Source: Antedon mediterranea (Eukaryota; Echinodermata; Crinoidea; Comatulida; Antedonidae). Taken from it: a DNA stretch of 64,000 nucleotides. This document shows positions 40,501-52,500 of this stretch, in pieces; the first letter of the stretch is position 1, and each line of letters begins with the position of its first letter. Where the stretch lies: positions 18,584,288 to 18,648,287 of the forward strand of contig NC_092676.1 in NCBI RefSeq assembly GCF_964355755.1. Direction: 5' to 3'. A model generated the notes under the pieces. That model made no database searches, was not told where the DNA came from, and saw only the letters and a program-made list of their open reading frames with translations. Position numbers and translations under genes: made by a program.

Positions 40501-43500
40501 TACATACAGTACTACTGTATTTAACCAGTTTATATATTGCATTGCATATTGATTTAATGTCATAATTAATAATATACAATGTATGTTTTGTAAATATTTG
40601 TAAAATGTTCTTATAACCAAGGTAACAGATTATCATAGGTTGTAAAGGTTATTCTGCCCTTTTGATTTTTCATAATTAATGAGTCCTTGAATTAAAACTT
40701 TAATTTAATTGGTTGATTGTCTCAATTTATTACATAATTAATTTGAACGATTCTCCATGCCCATAATTATAATTTGATTAAATGTGATTCAATAAAAGCT
40801 AGTACTGTACTTTCCTTTTTCCTAGGAAAAATGGAAACAAGATTATAAAAAAGGCCAAATAGAAAAAAAAATGTTTTCTCGTGCCATACTTCATAAAATT
40901 TTGCAGCCACGTGACGATTTGCTTTAGTATTTAAATTTTTTTTTAAATAAATAATTGCATATTCTGTTGTGATCGTAATTGTTAGTTTAATGATATAACA
41001 CTTTCAGTTTGTCGATACTGTATCTAACATACCAAAATGCAAGAATGATAGTTAAATATCACCATTTAAAAAGATAAAACCATCATCAAATAAACAAAAT
41101 TACAAATTCTAATTCCAGACTTTAAACTACTGTAAACAATTTTTTTATTTGGCCGTAAGTGAGGATTTCTTAAAATACAAATTAACATGAATTTTTTGGA
41201 TCAACTAATGGAATATTAATTATGTTTTTTCCCCCTTTCTAGACCTGATCAGTTAGACTATAATGCAATGCTTAAGAGTACTCCGGAAGCCAGACTTCAA
41301 CATGCTTTTGATATTGCTTATGATGCTATGAATATTGCCAAGCTGTTAGATCCTGAAGGTATAGTTTTTTGTTATGAATATTTATATTTTGCCACCTGCT
41401 TATTTACATATGAATCCATCATCCAACCAGGATCTAGTGGAATTACTGTAATAATATTCCTGAGTCTAATCTGATGTGGCTTGTTTTCAGAAAAGCAGAA
41501 AAGTCAGATTAAACTGGATGTTCACCTTAATCTCTGACGAAAGTTCATCCCAATCTGCGATACATAAGCATAAATCTGGATCTGAATATACCCTGATTGT
41601 AGCCTGTTTACGGAATCAAGGGGTATTTACAGCATTTTCTAGTTTGCTTGACTGATTTGGTTTAATTTAATGTTTTTTAGATGTCCATGTGGATCATCCT
41701 GACAAGAAGTCAATATGGATGTACGTTGCGAGTTTATATCAAGTACTACCTCAGCAGCCTGCCCTCATACAACCGCAACTAGCTAAGTCCACCAACAATA
41801 AACCACCGCTTGATTTGCCTATATCTCGTGTAAGTTATAATACATATTCAGCTTACAATAATTCTCATATTCATTTTCATAATAATATCTTATTATGAAA
41901 GTGAATATGAGAATTTCATAAATTTAAGTTGATTGAATAATTACTACCTGCATTAAGGGGACAATTTTAGGAGCCAACAAGCGTCTCTTTCAGAAGGGCT
42001 TGCCATAGTGTTAAAACATAGTTCCTTTCATTAATTTCACAGGAAATCCTCCTACCTCTTAAGCTGTCAACACTATCAAACTAGTTTGAAAAAAAAAATT
42101 GTGATATGACATCATCATGTCCATATATGGGCACATCATATTTGTTTGTCTCATAAAGTTTGATAGTGTGGACAGAGCTTAAGTAGGAATGTCTCAAAGG
42201 AACGTCTCTACTGTAGTTATGTAGTTTTTAACTAATTACCTTTGTAATTAATCTTGGATTTATAATTAGATTTGTTATCATGTTCTTCAGCTTTGTAGAA
42301 TATAAACCTACTTTTATAGAGAAATTTCAACATGTTGTATTTTTACATGTTATTGCAACATTCATTTGTGTAAAATGTCCGACGTGTGAATAACCAATCT
42401 TGACGTGTTGAGGAATTGTGAGAGATTTTACGAGAATATGAATACAAAATCTTAAGTGAGAAATAGGATGATAGTCTTTGTCATATATGTTTACTTGGCG
42501 TCAATAAAATACAGTGAAAGATATTTGTGTAGTTTGAGATAAAGAATTTGATTTGAATATATTTGGAAAATCGCTTAAAATAAAGTTACAACACAATTAC
42601 TAATCATGAATGATTCCACCGAACAATTACTAATGTTGAGATAATGACATAGAAAATTACATTAAAATGCCTAGGTGCTTATTTTAATTGAAGCTTTTTT
42701 AATCGACATGAATAATGATTAAAAAACTATTTTAAATTTGTAAAATTTTATTGATCTCAGAAATTTAAAAATTTATTTTTTAGAACATTAACATTAAACT
42801 TGTAAAAGTAATAAAATATACTACTTGTTTTTTAAAGAGTGATTGTACTAGAACTGTAGCACGCCAAAGGAGTTTTCTGAATTTGAAATATTTTTCAAAC
42901 TACATTATAAGACAATATTGATGTTAAACATCTGGTTATGTAGATCAGGTATTGTCGAATAGCTTGTCAGCATTTGAAACTAGAATTTTACAAATCTCCA
43001 AAGAAATTAGGTCCAGATTTTGACAGGTAGCCAAATCCTATCAGCATTGCCCAGTCATCCTGTTGCAATGTAGAACCTGCGTCGATTCTTGTGGTTTTCG
43101 TATACGCTATGCCAACTTCCAACAAAGCTTGGATCTAATCGCTTAATTTCAGTTCATAGAAGACGCATGTAGTAAACGCGAAAAGCGAGTCGGACAATTT
43201 GGAAAGAGTATCCCTCGAGTGTTGGTCAGGTCGTGCTAGACACGATGGCGCACGCTTAGTGGTCCACGACTAGAGAAAGTAATGTGGTTTTTTTTTTATT
43301 TGACGTACTGACTATTTAGTATCCTAGGTTTGTTATCTTATCTGTGAAACAGAGAATTCTTTTAGATTTAAACTCGTTCTGTTAATGAATTTTAAAACTG
43401 AAACCTTTATAAAAATCAAAGAAATAAAATTTATTTACAAAAAATATCTACAATTCAACATTATAAAATATGTGAAAAATGTTTGTTGTGAACAGATATT

Positions 43501-46500
43501 AATTTCTCATTGACAAAAATCAAAGAAATTAAATTTATTTACAAAAAAAACGATAAAACTCATCTACAGGACAACATTTTAAAATGTATGAAAATGTTTA
43601 TTAACAAGATAGTAGTTTCTCATTGACATTTCTATAAACAACTTTAGTTTTGAGAATTGTACAAATTTATTATGCTAAATTGATGGTTAATAATAATGCT
43701 AACTTGCGTTTAAAGTCAGATACGTTAATCAATAGTTTTCAATAATTTTTAAATTAAAAATGTTCGTAATTGTTTTGATGCTACCATAGATCTCTTCGCT
43801 CTTCGAATATATTTCTTCCATTTCAAGGAGAAAACGTTGAAAGCATATAGACAGTCTTTTTCTTTTGAGACATTGGGACTTATCATTAGAATCTGTTACT
43901 TCTTTAATACCAAATCATAAAATATGTTGAGGAGAAGCAAACAAATAATATTAGCAAAAAGAAGTTCAAGACAAAATGACAAAAAAATAGGACTGCGTCG
44001 TTGATAATATTTGACGTTATACATTTCTGCAAACTGAGTGATAGGACATGAAAGAATATTTGTAGTGTAATTGAATAGGATTAAGAGTTTCCTCTATTAC
44101 AGACACACCACTTAACTATGCCTAGGGGCAGTCTAATCAAGATCACTAGAATAATCATTGTCTATAGGAAGTTATTAACAGCTATTAAAAAGAGGTAATA
44201 CTGTAAGTACTTAAATATTGTGATGTGTGTAGGCATGCCTAACTTCTCTAATTGTTTGTTTTTGATCTGACAAAATCACTACAAATGTGTTTAAGGTCCC
44301 TTTACAATAATATTCTAGATATGAACTCATCACCTGGACAACAACAAGGACTTTATCCGCGCAAATACAACATGCACAAATAAAATAAATATAATTAAGA
44401 TTACTTCAAAGCAACCAAAGCGATATATTAGGACCTACATTTTACGTACCATGATTTTATGTTCCATGGATTTTACGTACGCATAAAATGAACAGTGATG
44501 TCGTTATTTTTTACTTACCACAAAACACAACTTTGCGCTGATTACTATAGCTACTACATTATGGGAGAATGTTTCCATACATGTTTGATCCAAAAAAAGG
44601 GGTAATAATGTGAAGCGCTTGGATGCAATAGGCACTACTCTATATTAGAACAAATATTATTATTTATTATTAACACATAGTATATGCTTTTCTGTGTGTA
44701 TCCCATTCATTACAATTTGTATGTTTTCTGGCCTAGCTGTAAGTTAAACAAAACATTACTGCAACCTATAGAATTTACTGTATGTGTTAATGGGGTCAAT
44801 TTAATGTCAATGTTGATTTTAAATATCCCATGTTTTACGTCCCATTTGGTCAGCCATAGGTAGGCCGTAGGTTCTACCATGGACCTATAAATTAGTTCCA
44901 ATAGGTCTCCATCGTTCTACTGTAACTATGTTATGTTCACTACTGGTTTACCTTGCTACCATTTTCTTTCCAATGCTTTATAGTTTCTCAACGTTACATT
45001 TTATATTACTAATTGTATAACTTAGTATACTTATTTATCTTTACAGCCTTTATCAACAGACTCAAACGGTGTTGATCTTAAAAAGTATCAGATGATGATG
45101 GAGAATGTACTGATGTGGCTTTTAGAGGCAGAGGAGCAACTCCGTTTACAGGAGCCAATGTCAGAAGATGTTGATAGGGCTAAAGAACAGTTCCATATGC
45201 ATGAGGTATTGTAACATTCACATATAATCATATTACAACTCCTCGAAACCTTCAAAACTGTGTTTAAAATAATGTCTGTTTTGAATGGTTCCAGTTTTGA
45301 GATAGAAGGAATAGGATAGGAAGATTTTATATTCATAAGTGTATCTTTACCATTTGGTTGGTATATTTGGTATCATATGCCATTAATCATTTTCTTCAAT
45401 TTCAACGATTTCAAATGTTGTACAACATAAATACTTGGTAGCCTAAATATTGTACAATGTTTTGTACTCTTGAGTGGAGTGTATAGTTTTGTTCCATTCA
45501 ACTTGTATACATTCATTATTTGTACTATATGATACCTTTTGAAATAATAAAGTACAAAGCTCGGAGATTGAACCTCAGCAAGAAAATGTTTTTCGTTTTT
45601 TATAATATAATTTGTTAGATTAGAAATACATGTTCCCTGTATTATTTTCATATTTGTAATACGAGTATGTTTTCAACAAAACACATGTTTTGCATTCAGT
45701 CTCAAAATTGAATCATTGAGTTTTCAATTACTTGTCTGTCTGAGAGATATGGGTTTAATCCTAATGTTTATGGGTTTAATCCTAATGTTTTTGAGAGATA
45801 TGGGTTTAATCCTAATGTTTTTGGGTTTAATCCTAATGTTTTTGAGAGATATGGGTTTAATCCTAATGTTTTTGAGAGATATGGGTTTAATCCTAATGTT
45901 TTTGAGAGATATGGGTTTAATCCTAATGTTTATGGGTTTAATCCTAATGTTTTTGAGAGATATGGGTTTAATCCTAATGTTTTTGAGAGATATGGGTTTA
46001 ATCCTAATGTTTTTGAGAGATATGGGTTTAATCCTAATGTTTATGGGTTTAATCCTAATGTTTATGGGTTTAATCCTAATGTTTTTGAGAGATATGGGTT
46101 TAATCCTAATGTTTATGGGTTTAATCCTAATGTTTATGGGTTTAATCCTAATGTTTATGGGTTTAATCCTAATGTTTTTGAGAGATATGGGTTTAATCCT
46201 AATGTTTCTGAGAGATATGGGTTTAATCCTAATGTTTTTGAGAGATATGGGTTTAATCCTAATGTTTATGGGTTTAATCCTAATGTTTATGGGTTTAATC
46301 CTAATGTTTTTGAGAGATATGGGTTTAATCCTAATGTTTATGGGTTTAATCCTAATGTTTATGGGTTTAATCCTAATGTTTTTAAGAGATATGGGTTTAA
46401 TCCTAATGTTTCTGAGAGATATGGGTTTAATCCTAATGTTTTTGAGAGATATGGGTTTAATCCTAATGTTTCTGAGAGATATGGGTTTAATCCTAATGTT

Positions 46501-49500
46501 TTTGAGAGATATGGGTTTAATCCTAATGTTTTTGTGAAACATCACACATCTTCAAATGTAGCTGTTGTGATACCAGCTTATGTGAAAACACTAAATTAAG
46601 GTACACTAAGTGATTCCTATAAAATGAAGAAACTTAATACTCTTTAGGCCCGCCCTTTGCCAGGGGGAATTTGTGGGTAAATCCCCTTTTACAGTGAGCC
46701 CCCTCCCCTTAATCTATAGCGACCCCCTCTTAATCTACAGCAAACCCTTTCCACGACATGCCCACCACCATAAGCAAAAACCATCTCTGACAATCCATAT
46801 AGTTAAAGTTCTTTAATTTCGATTTTTGTCATAGTATTGCTTTGAATTTAGTAATTTTTTCTAATTGGAAATTGGTTCGACAAACATTTACAAATGCACT
46901 TATTTATCAAATTACAATAAAAAAAACAGTATGTACAATATTTCAAGAAAATTATGAAATGGTGTCTCAGGAAACAAGGAGGTTTGTATGATTGATAGAG
47001 ACCCCAGATTACTTTTAATTTGTTTTCAAAATAATATTGCTCTTAAATGAAATAAATTCAATAATCAACATGAAAACCATGTTGAATGATAATAAGGGAC
47101 TCAAACACTGTACTGTGTCCAAAAGCCCCACGGGTCAGGTCCTGGTCATGGCCCTGCTTTTGTTGCTATATCAACCGTCTCTTCAGACACTTTTAATAAA
47201 CTTAATGTCAATACATGGTTTAAATGGTGTACTGCAAGCCTTACAGTAGTAGTAATATTCCTGATATAAATAGCATTATGTTGCTGGTTGATAAAGGTTG
47301 TTTCCATATAAAATAATTTTAAATCTCATTATTTCCACTGGCTTTAGAAAACGAAGTTATGACGTTAAACTTTCTAGGTACCCTTTTGTGACAGGTGACC
47401 TATATGTATATTTATTAAAAATACATTTTATGATAATAGTATATTCCATTTCAACTGTAATATATTACATTTTGAATTTTATTAAAATGTTTTGGACCCC
47501 ATGGTGTTTGAACTTAAATACCTGGTAAATTGTATAAATATTATAAGATATTTTTTTTGGCTAGTTATAGTTAGAAATAGGTGACCGATACCAATTTCTG
47601 TATTGAGAAATAAATTAATCAACTAATAATTAATGTTTTTTATTCATGCAATAGAGAGAATATTTTTATTAAAAGTAGTTTTTTCAAATAAATTTGGCGC
47701 TTGCTTCTCTGAATTTGGCCCCACAGTAAAACTGTAATAAATGGCGCATAATACAAGTTGATCTTTTGATTTAACTATAAATTATTGATGAATAAATGTA
47801 TTTGAATGAATTGATTTTATTTACCAGTCTAGGGTGTCACAAACTTTAAATGTTTACAAAAACCTGATTAATTAAATTGTAAATCATGCACTTAATAGGT
47901 ATGTTTATAATATCCTAGTTGGATTACTCAGCTTAGGGAACAAATGTTCTTTTCTTTTCTATTTCTGTACATTTAAAACTCATGCTATTTTTCGCATCTG
48001 CTACCTCAACCTGCTGAACTAAACTAAACAGAAGGTATTTTTTTATACTAGGACTTTATGATGGAGCTAACGGATCACCAAGGAAGTGTTGGCGATGCAC
48101 TCAAGAATGGTAACCAGTTGATTTTGAATGGTGAATTATCGGAAGAAGTTGAGAATGAAATAAGGGAGCAGATGAGTTTGTTGAATAACCGATGGGAGAA
48201 TCTTCGAGTGTCAGCCATGGACAGACAGTCACAGTAAGTTTTTCCACAATGTTTGATTAGGGTTGGATACAGGATGTTCCTGAATAGGTGGTATGGGGAT
48301 ACAATTTAAAATGCTTTTCTCCTCTTCCCAACCAAATTTAACATTACGAAAGTAAAGCAAGAGTCAGCCTGTCCCGATTATGGATATACCTATTTATTCG
48401 AAGCATTGTGTATATGATACACAAGAAAGCATAAACAGGTTTAAAATGCAAAGAAAATGTAGGAACTGCAGTAACTGCAGTAGAATATTTGAAATGGTCC
48501 CTTATAATGAACTCTTGGATCTTTTTCCACTGTGCCTTTAAAACTATTTCAAGTTTTCCTCACTATCTGAGTTATATGTTATTACTTCATACGTTGAAGT
48601 ATTTTGTTTAAAGAGCTAAGTTCCAAATCAAAACAAATTCCTAAATGTTTCTAAATGTCAAAAGTCCATCAGTAAAATACTTTTAGTTGTTTTTTTCTCT
48701 ATCTAAATCATTGAAATATTTTTATGTGTTTGTTTGATACCAATGGTTAGATTGAATTTTAATTGATTGTTAGCAGCACATTAAATCAAATACATTGTTT
48801 AGACAGTTTGAATGCAGGTTCTTTAAGACTTAATTTTAGGATCAGAATTTATTCATTTATCAAGAAGTAAAGGTAGCTCAGCTACATGCATTACTTTCAT
48901 TGGTTAATGTACTATTCCTTGGTCAAATTTACATTGGAAAAATGTATAATAGAAATATAAAGAAAAAACTGAAATTATTTTAAAATTATCATACATAAAT
49001 TACATTAAATCAAACACATTGTTTAAACAGTTTGAATGCAGGTTCTTCAAGACTTAATTTCAGGATCAGAATTTATTCATGTATCAAGAAGTAAAGGTAG
49101 CTCAGCTTCATGCATGACTTCCATTGGTTAATGTACTTACTATTCCTTGGTCAAATGAGCTGAAAAATAAGATTTTGTGAATAATTTTGATAAGTAGCGC
49201 AAAAATGAGAATCTAATATTTAATAAAAAGAAAACCAAAAACATAAAATTCAATAATTCCTATATTTTTAATAGTCATCTGCTAAAATGTATGTCCACAC
49301 TGTTATTTTTAAATACCTCTCAACTATCCCCTCACTGATAAGAAAGTGCTTATACATAAATGATGAAAAGGGGAAAGCCATAGATCAATAATTATAGGGA
49401 TGATCATTAAAATTATCTTTTTCACCTGTTTATTTTCATGTACCGTATCCATTTATTTAATACAAATGGTTTGAACTGTATTGATTGTTCTACTTCATTT

Positions 49501-52500
49501 ACACATTGATTTTACTTCATTTCAGATTCGAACTTTATTCATTTATCATGAAATAAGTGTTTAAATCTATTGAATAGAGTCAATTAAATTTACTGGCCAA
49601 TTCAGTATTGTGTATATACAATGAAAGCTTCCTAAATCACTGTTCTGTTTTAAGTCGCACGTTTGTTTTGGTCATAATTTAGCTAGTGAAGCTAGCTGGT
49701 AAATTGATATTTGATGAAATACAAGTTGCATGCATATAAATGGCGATACATCAAATGTCTTGTATTAAACACGATATACAAGCTCTCAATTCTGATTCGA
49801 AATTTGTGGCATATCATGGTGGACATACAAAATCTTTGTTTTCTCTTCTTTAATATATTAACTAATTAATTTTGTAGCAGCATCTTTGAAAAATCCCATA
49901 TAACAAAAATATATGAGTTTGAATCTTGGTTAGAATGGCCTTTTCTCATTTCTAACAGATATCCTCATTTTAACAATTTATAAATTAATTTCCATCAGTG
50001 GTATAGAGTTTCTTGATGCCTATCAAAGAAGTGTTGATATATAATTTCTTGTTCAAAATAAATTTTAGTTTTTCATTCAACGAAGATGCAAGGAATACGT
50101 TGAATAATTCACAAATAATTACAGTGTAGTATATTGCACAATTTTACTTTGAATTACAGATGTTTGTGTATTGCGTGTTTAAATTGGTTACCTTTGTACA
50201 TTATATCACCACCTCCTATTGGTTGACGGAGCACCTAGATTGTTTACTTAAATACATTTTCCTTAATAATCTTATTCACATTCAAATGATTTTCAGTAAT
50301 GAATTATGCTGTTTAAAATCTAATCTGTAAAATAAAAAGTTTAAAACAATTTTCGTAACATGTTGATGACACTAAGCTTACTCTGTTTGATTCAGCTCCA
50401 GAGGCTGAATGCATGGTTGCTACGCTAATTATATTTTATTTGCAATAATAGTATAAATCCATTTATTTTTTGGTATGAACAGACCCTTGAGTAATTCTGC
50501 CCACCTCTGCCTAGCAGAACTACATGACAGATTGTACCACAAGAGTTCGACGTTGATATAACTTTATTTTTACCTTGCAGATTACATGAGGTATTGATGG
50601 ATCTCCAACAACAGCAACTGGATGGATTAGCCGAGTGGCTTACAAAAACAGAATGTAGCATATCTACACAAACAAGCATAGGTTCAAGTTTAGATGAAAT
50701 CAAAACACAAGTCGATCAGCATAGGGTAGGTGTTGCGTCAGTATGTTTGATGTTATTATGATCACTGGTGTTGTCAAATTTGCGAAGTAGGCTTTTATTG
50801 ATAAGCTAATTCAATCACTGAAATAATTTTTGTAAGGAAATAGAAATTGCATCTCATACATTTAGATGGAAATTTGTACAAATTTATAAAGTATCAGTTT
50901 TGATAAAATAGACCTACATGTACTACTCCAGATTATTATTTGCAGAAAAGTGCCCATGAATGCATTCATCATTATCATCATCAACTTTATCATATTCTAT
51001 TGTCATAAAATCATTGTCATCATAAATTTCAATTATCATATCATTATTATTGTCAGTATTGTCATTATATCACTGTCATCATCAACTTCATCATCCTAGT
51101 CATTGTCATTGTCAACAACATTTTAATTATCATCATTAATTTATCATTAACATCTTCATCGTTATCATCAACTTCTTTATCGTTATCAGCTTTGTTATAT
51201 CATATGATGTTTTTTGTTTATATTCTGTTTAGAATTTACAAGAAGAGTTGGAACATGAGCAAGTCCGTGTGAATTCTCTCACTCATCTTGTAGTAGTAGT
51301 TGACGAAAACAGTCCAGAAAATGGTTAGTTTTTCATTTGAAATACATTATTATATTGGTCAAGAGTAATTGTGTTCTTTACTTAAATTGTAAACATTATG
51401 TGTATTTGATGGGCTGTTTTGAGCAGATAATGTTCTGCAGACTTGTCGTTTCCATGCAAGCAGTGCTAGTAGATCATTGTCGGTGAATTACCAGCCGAAT
51501 GTACATACTGATAATAGCTATTATCAGTATGTACATCCTAGGACATCAGACTTTCTTGTCCATCCCATCAACTTAAACTGTTGCTCTACTAGAAAGTAAA
51601 GAAAGAAAACCTCTGTTAAGTTGCTGCATGTCAAACGACTAATTATCTATCTATTTTTACTATTCATTTATGTTTTATATAACAATGTATTACAATACAA
51701 CTGAATAAACCAATGTTCTTATCTTTATCAGCAACGGCCCTTTTGGAAGAACAATTAAACAGCCTTGGAGAACGTTGGGCCAAGGTGTGTCAGTGGACCG
51801 AACAAAGATGGGCGGTACTTCAAGAGGTGTTGCTCAATTGGCAGAAGCTGTCGGATGAAGAGAAACGATTTGAAGAATGGTTAAAAGCAACAGAAAAGCT
51901 TCTTGCTGATATGCGGCCTGTTGATTTCAATGATTCCAATGCAACTATGCAACATGTTAATAGATTAAAGGTACGTCGACAGAGGATAATTATCCTTAAA
52001 TGAATTGATTGGAAAGATAGATTATTGTTTGGTATGTTGAGAGAAATGAAAAGGACAAGATGGGTTAAAAGATACAGAATTATTGATGCGGGTACCAGCT
52101 ATGGATGTCTGCCTACCAAACCCCAAAACTTTGGGTTCAATCCTGACCTAGTGCCATGTTTGTAATTCAGGCTGTTTTAACCCTACTCCGTATGCCTCAA
52201 ATGAGACTTAAACATGATATAGTTAATATTCATTCTGTAATTAGCGAGTTGGATGATGTGTATGAAGGAAAAAAAAAGAAAAAAAAAAAACCACATATAA
52301 ACATATTGTTTTATATTGCTGTTGCAAAATGCACTTTCTTTTTATGTATGTGTATTTGCATAAGTAGGTATTAAAGTCTTATACCATGCTTGATTTTCAA
52401 GAAACGCAAAACATCACAAAAAGTTATTTGTATCTTCAATATGGGCTGAAATATTAAATAACATGTCTTTTGTTGCACTCTGCAGCTACTTGAAGAAGAG

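Larger units (their letters stand above)
41830..45046. other. Intron 9, place where vertebrate exon 9 would lie
   Basis: Phase 0 on both sides. No sequence resembling the vertebrate hinge-1 exon was seen. It holds a hairpin, M1 copy 4, a 115-bp tandem duplication (43405-43630), a less AT-rich patch (about 43010-43280) and a SINE-like 3' tail (44610-44675). Confidence 0.6.

Noticed and set aside
43010-43280. Less AT-rich patch in intron 9 as a hidden exon
   Set aside because: No frame is open across it with splice borders in phase 0, and nothing resembles hinge 1.
45716-46545. 273-codon open frames on both strands
   Set aside because: They are the 21/30-bp minisatellite read in frame; the translation is pure repeat and both strands are open for the same arithmetic reason.
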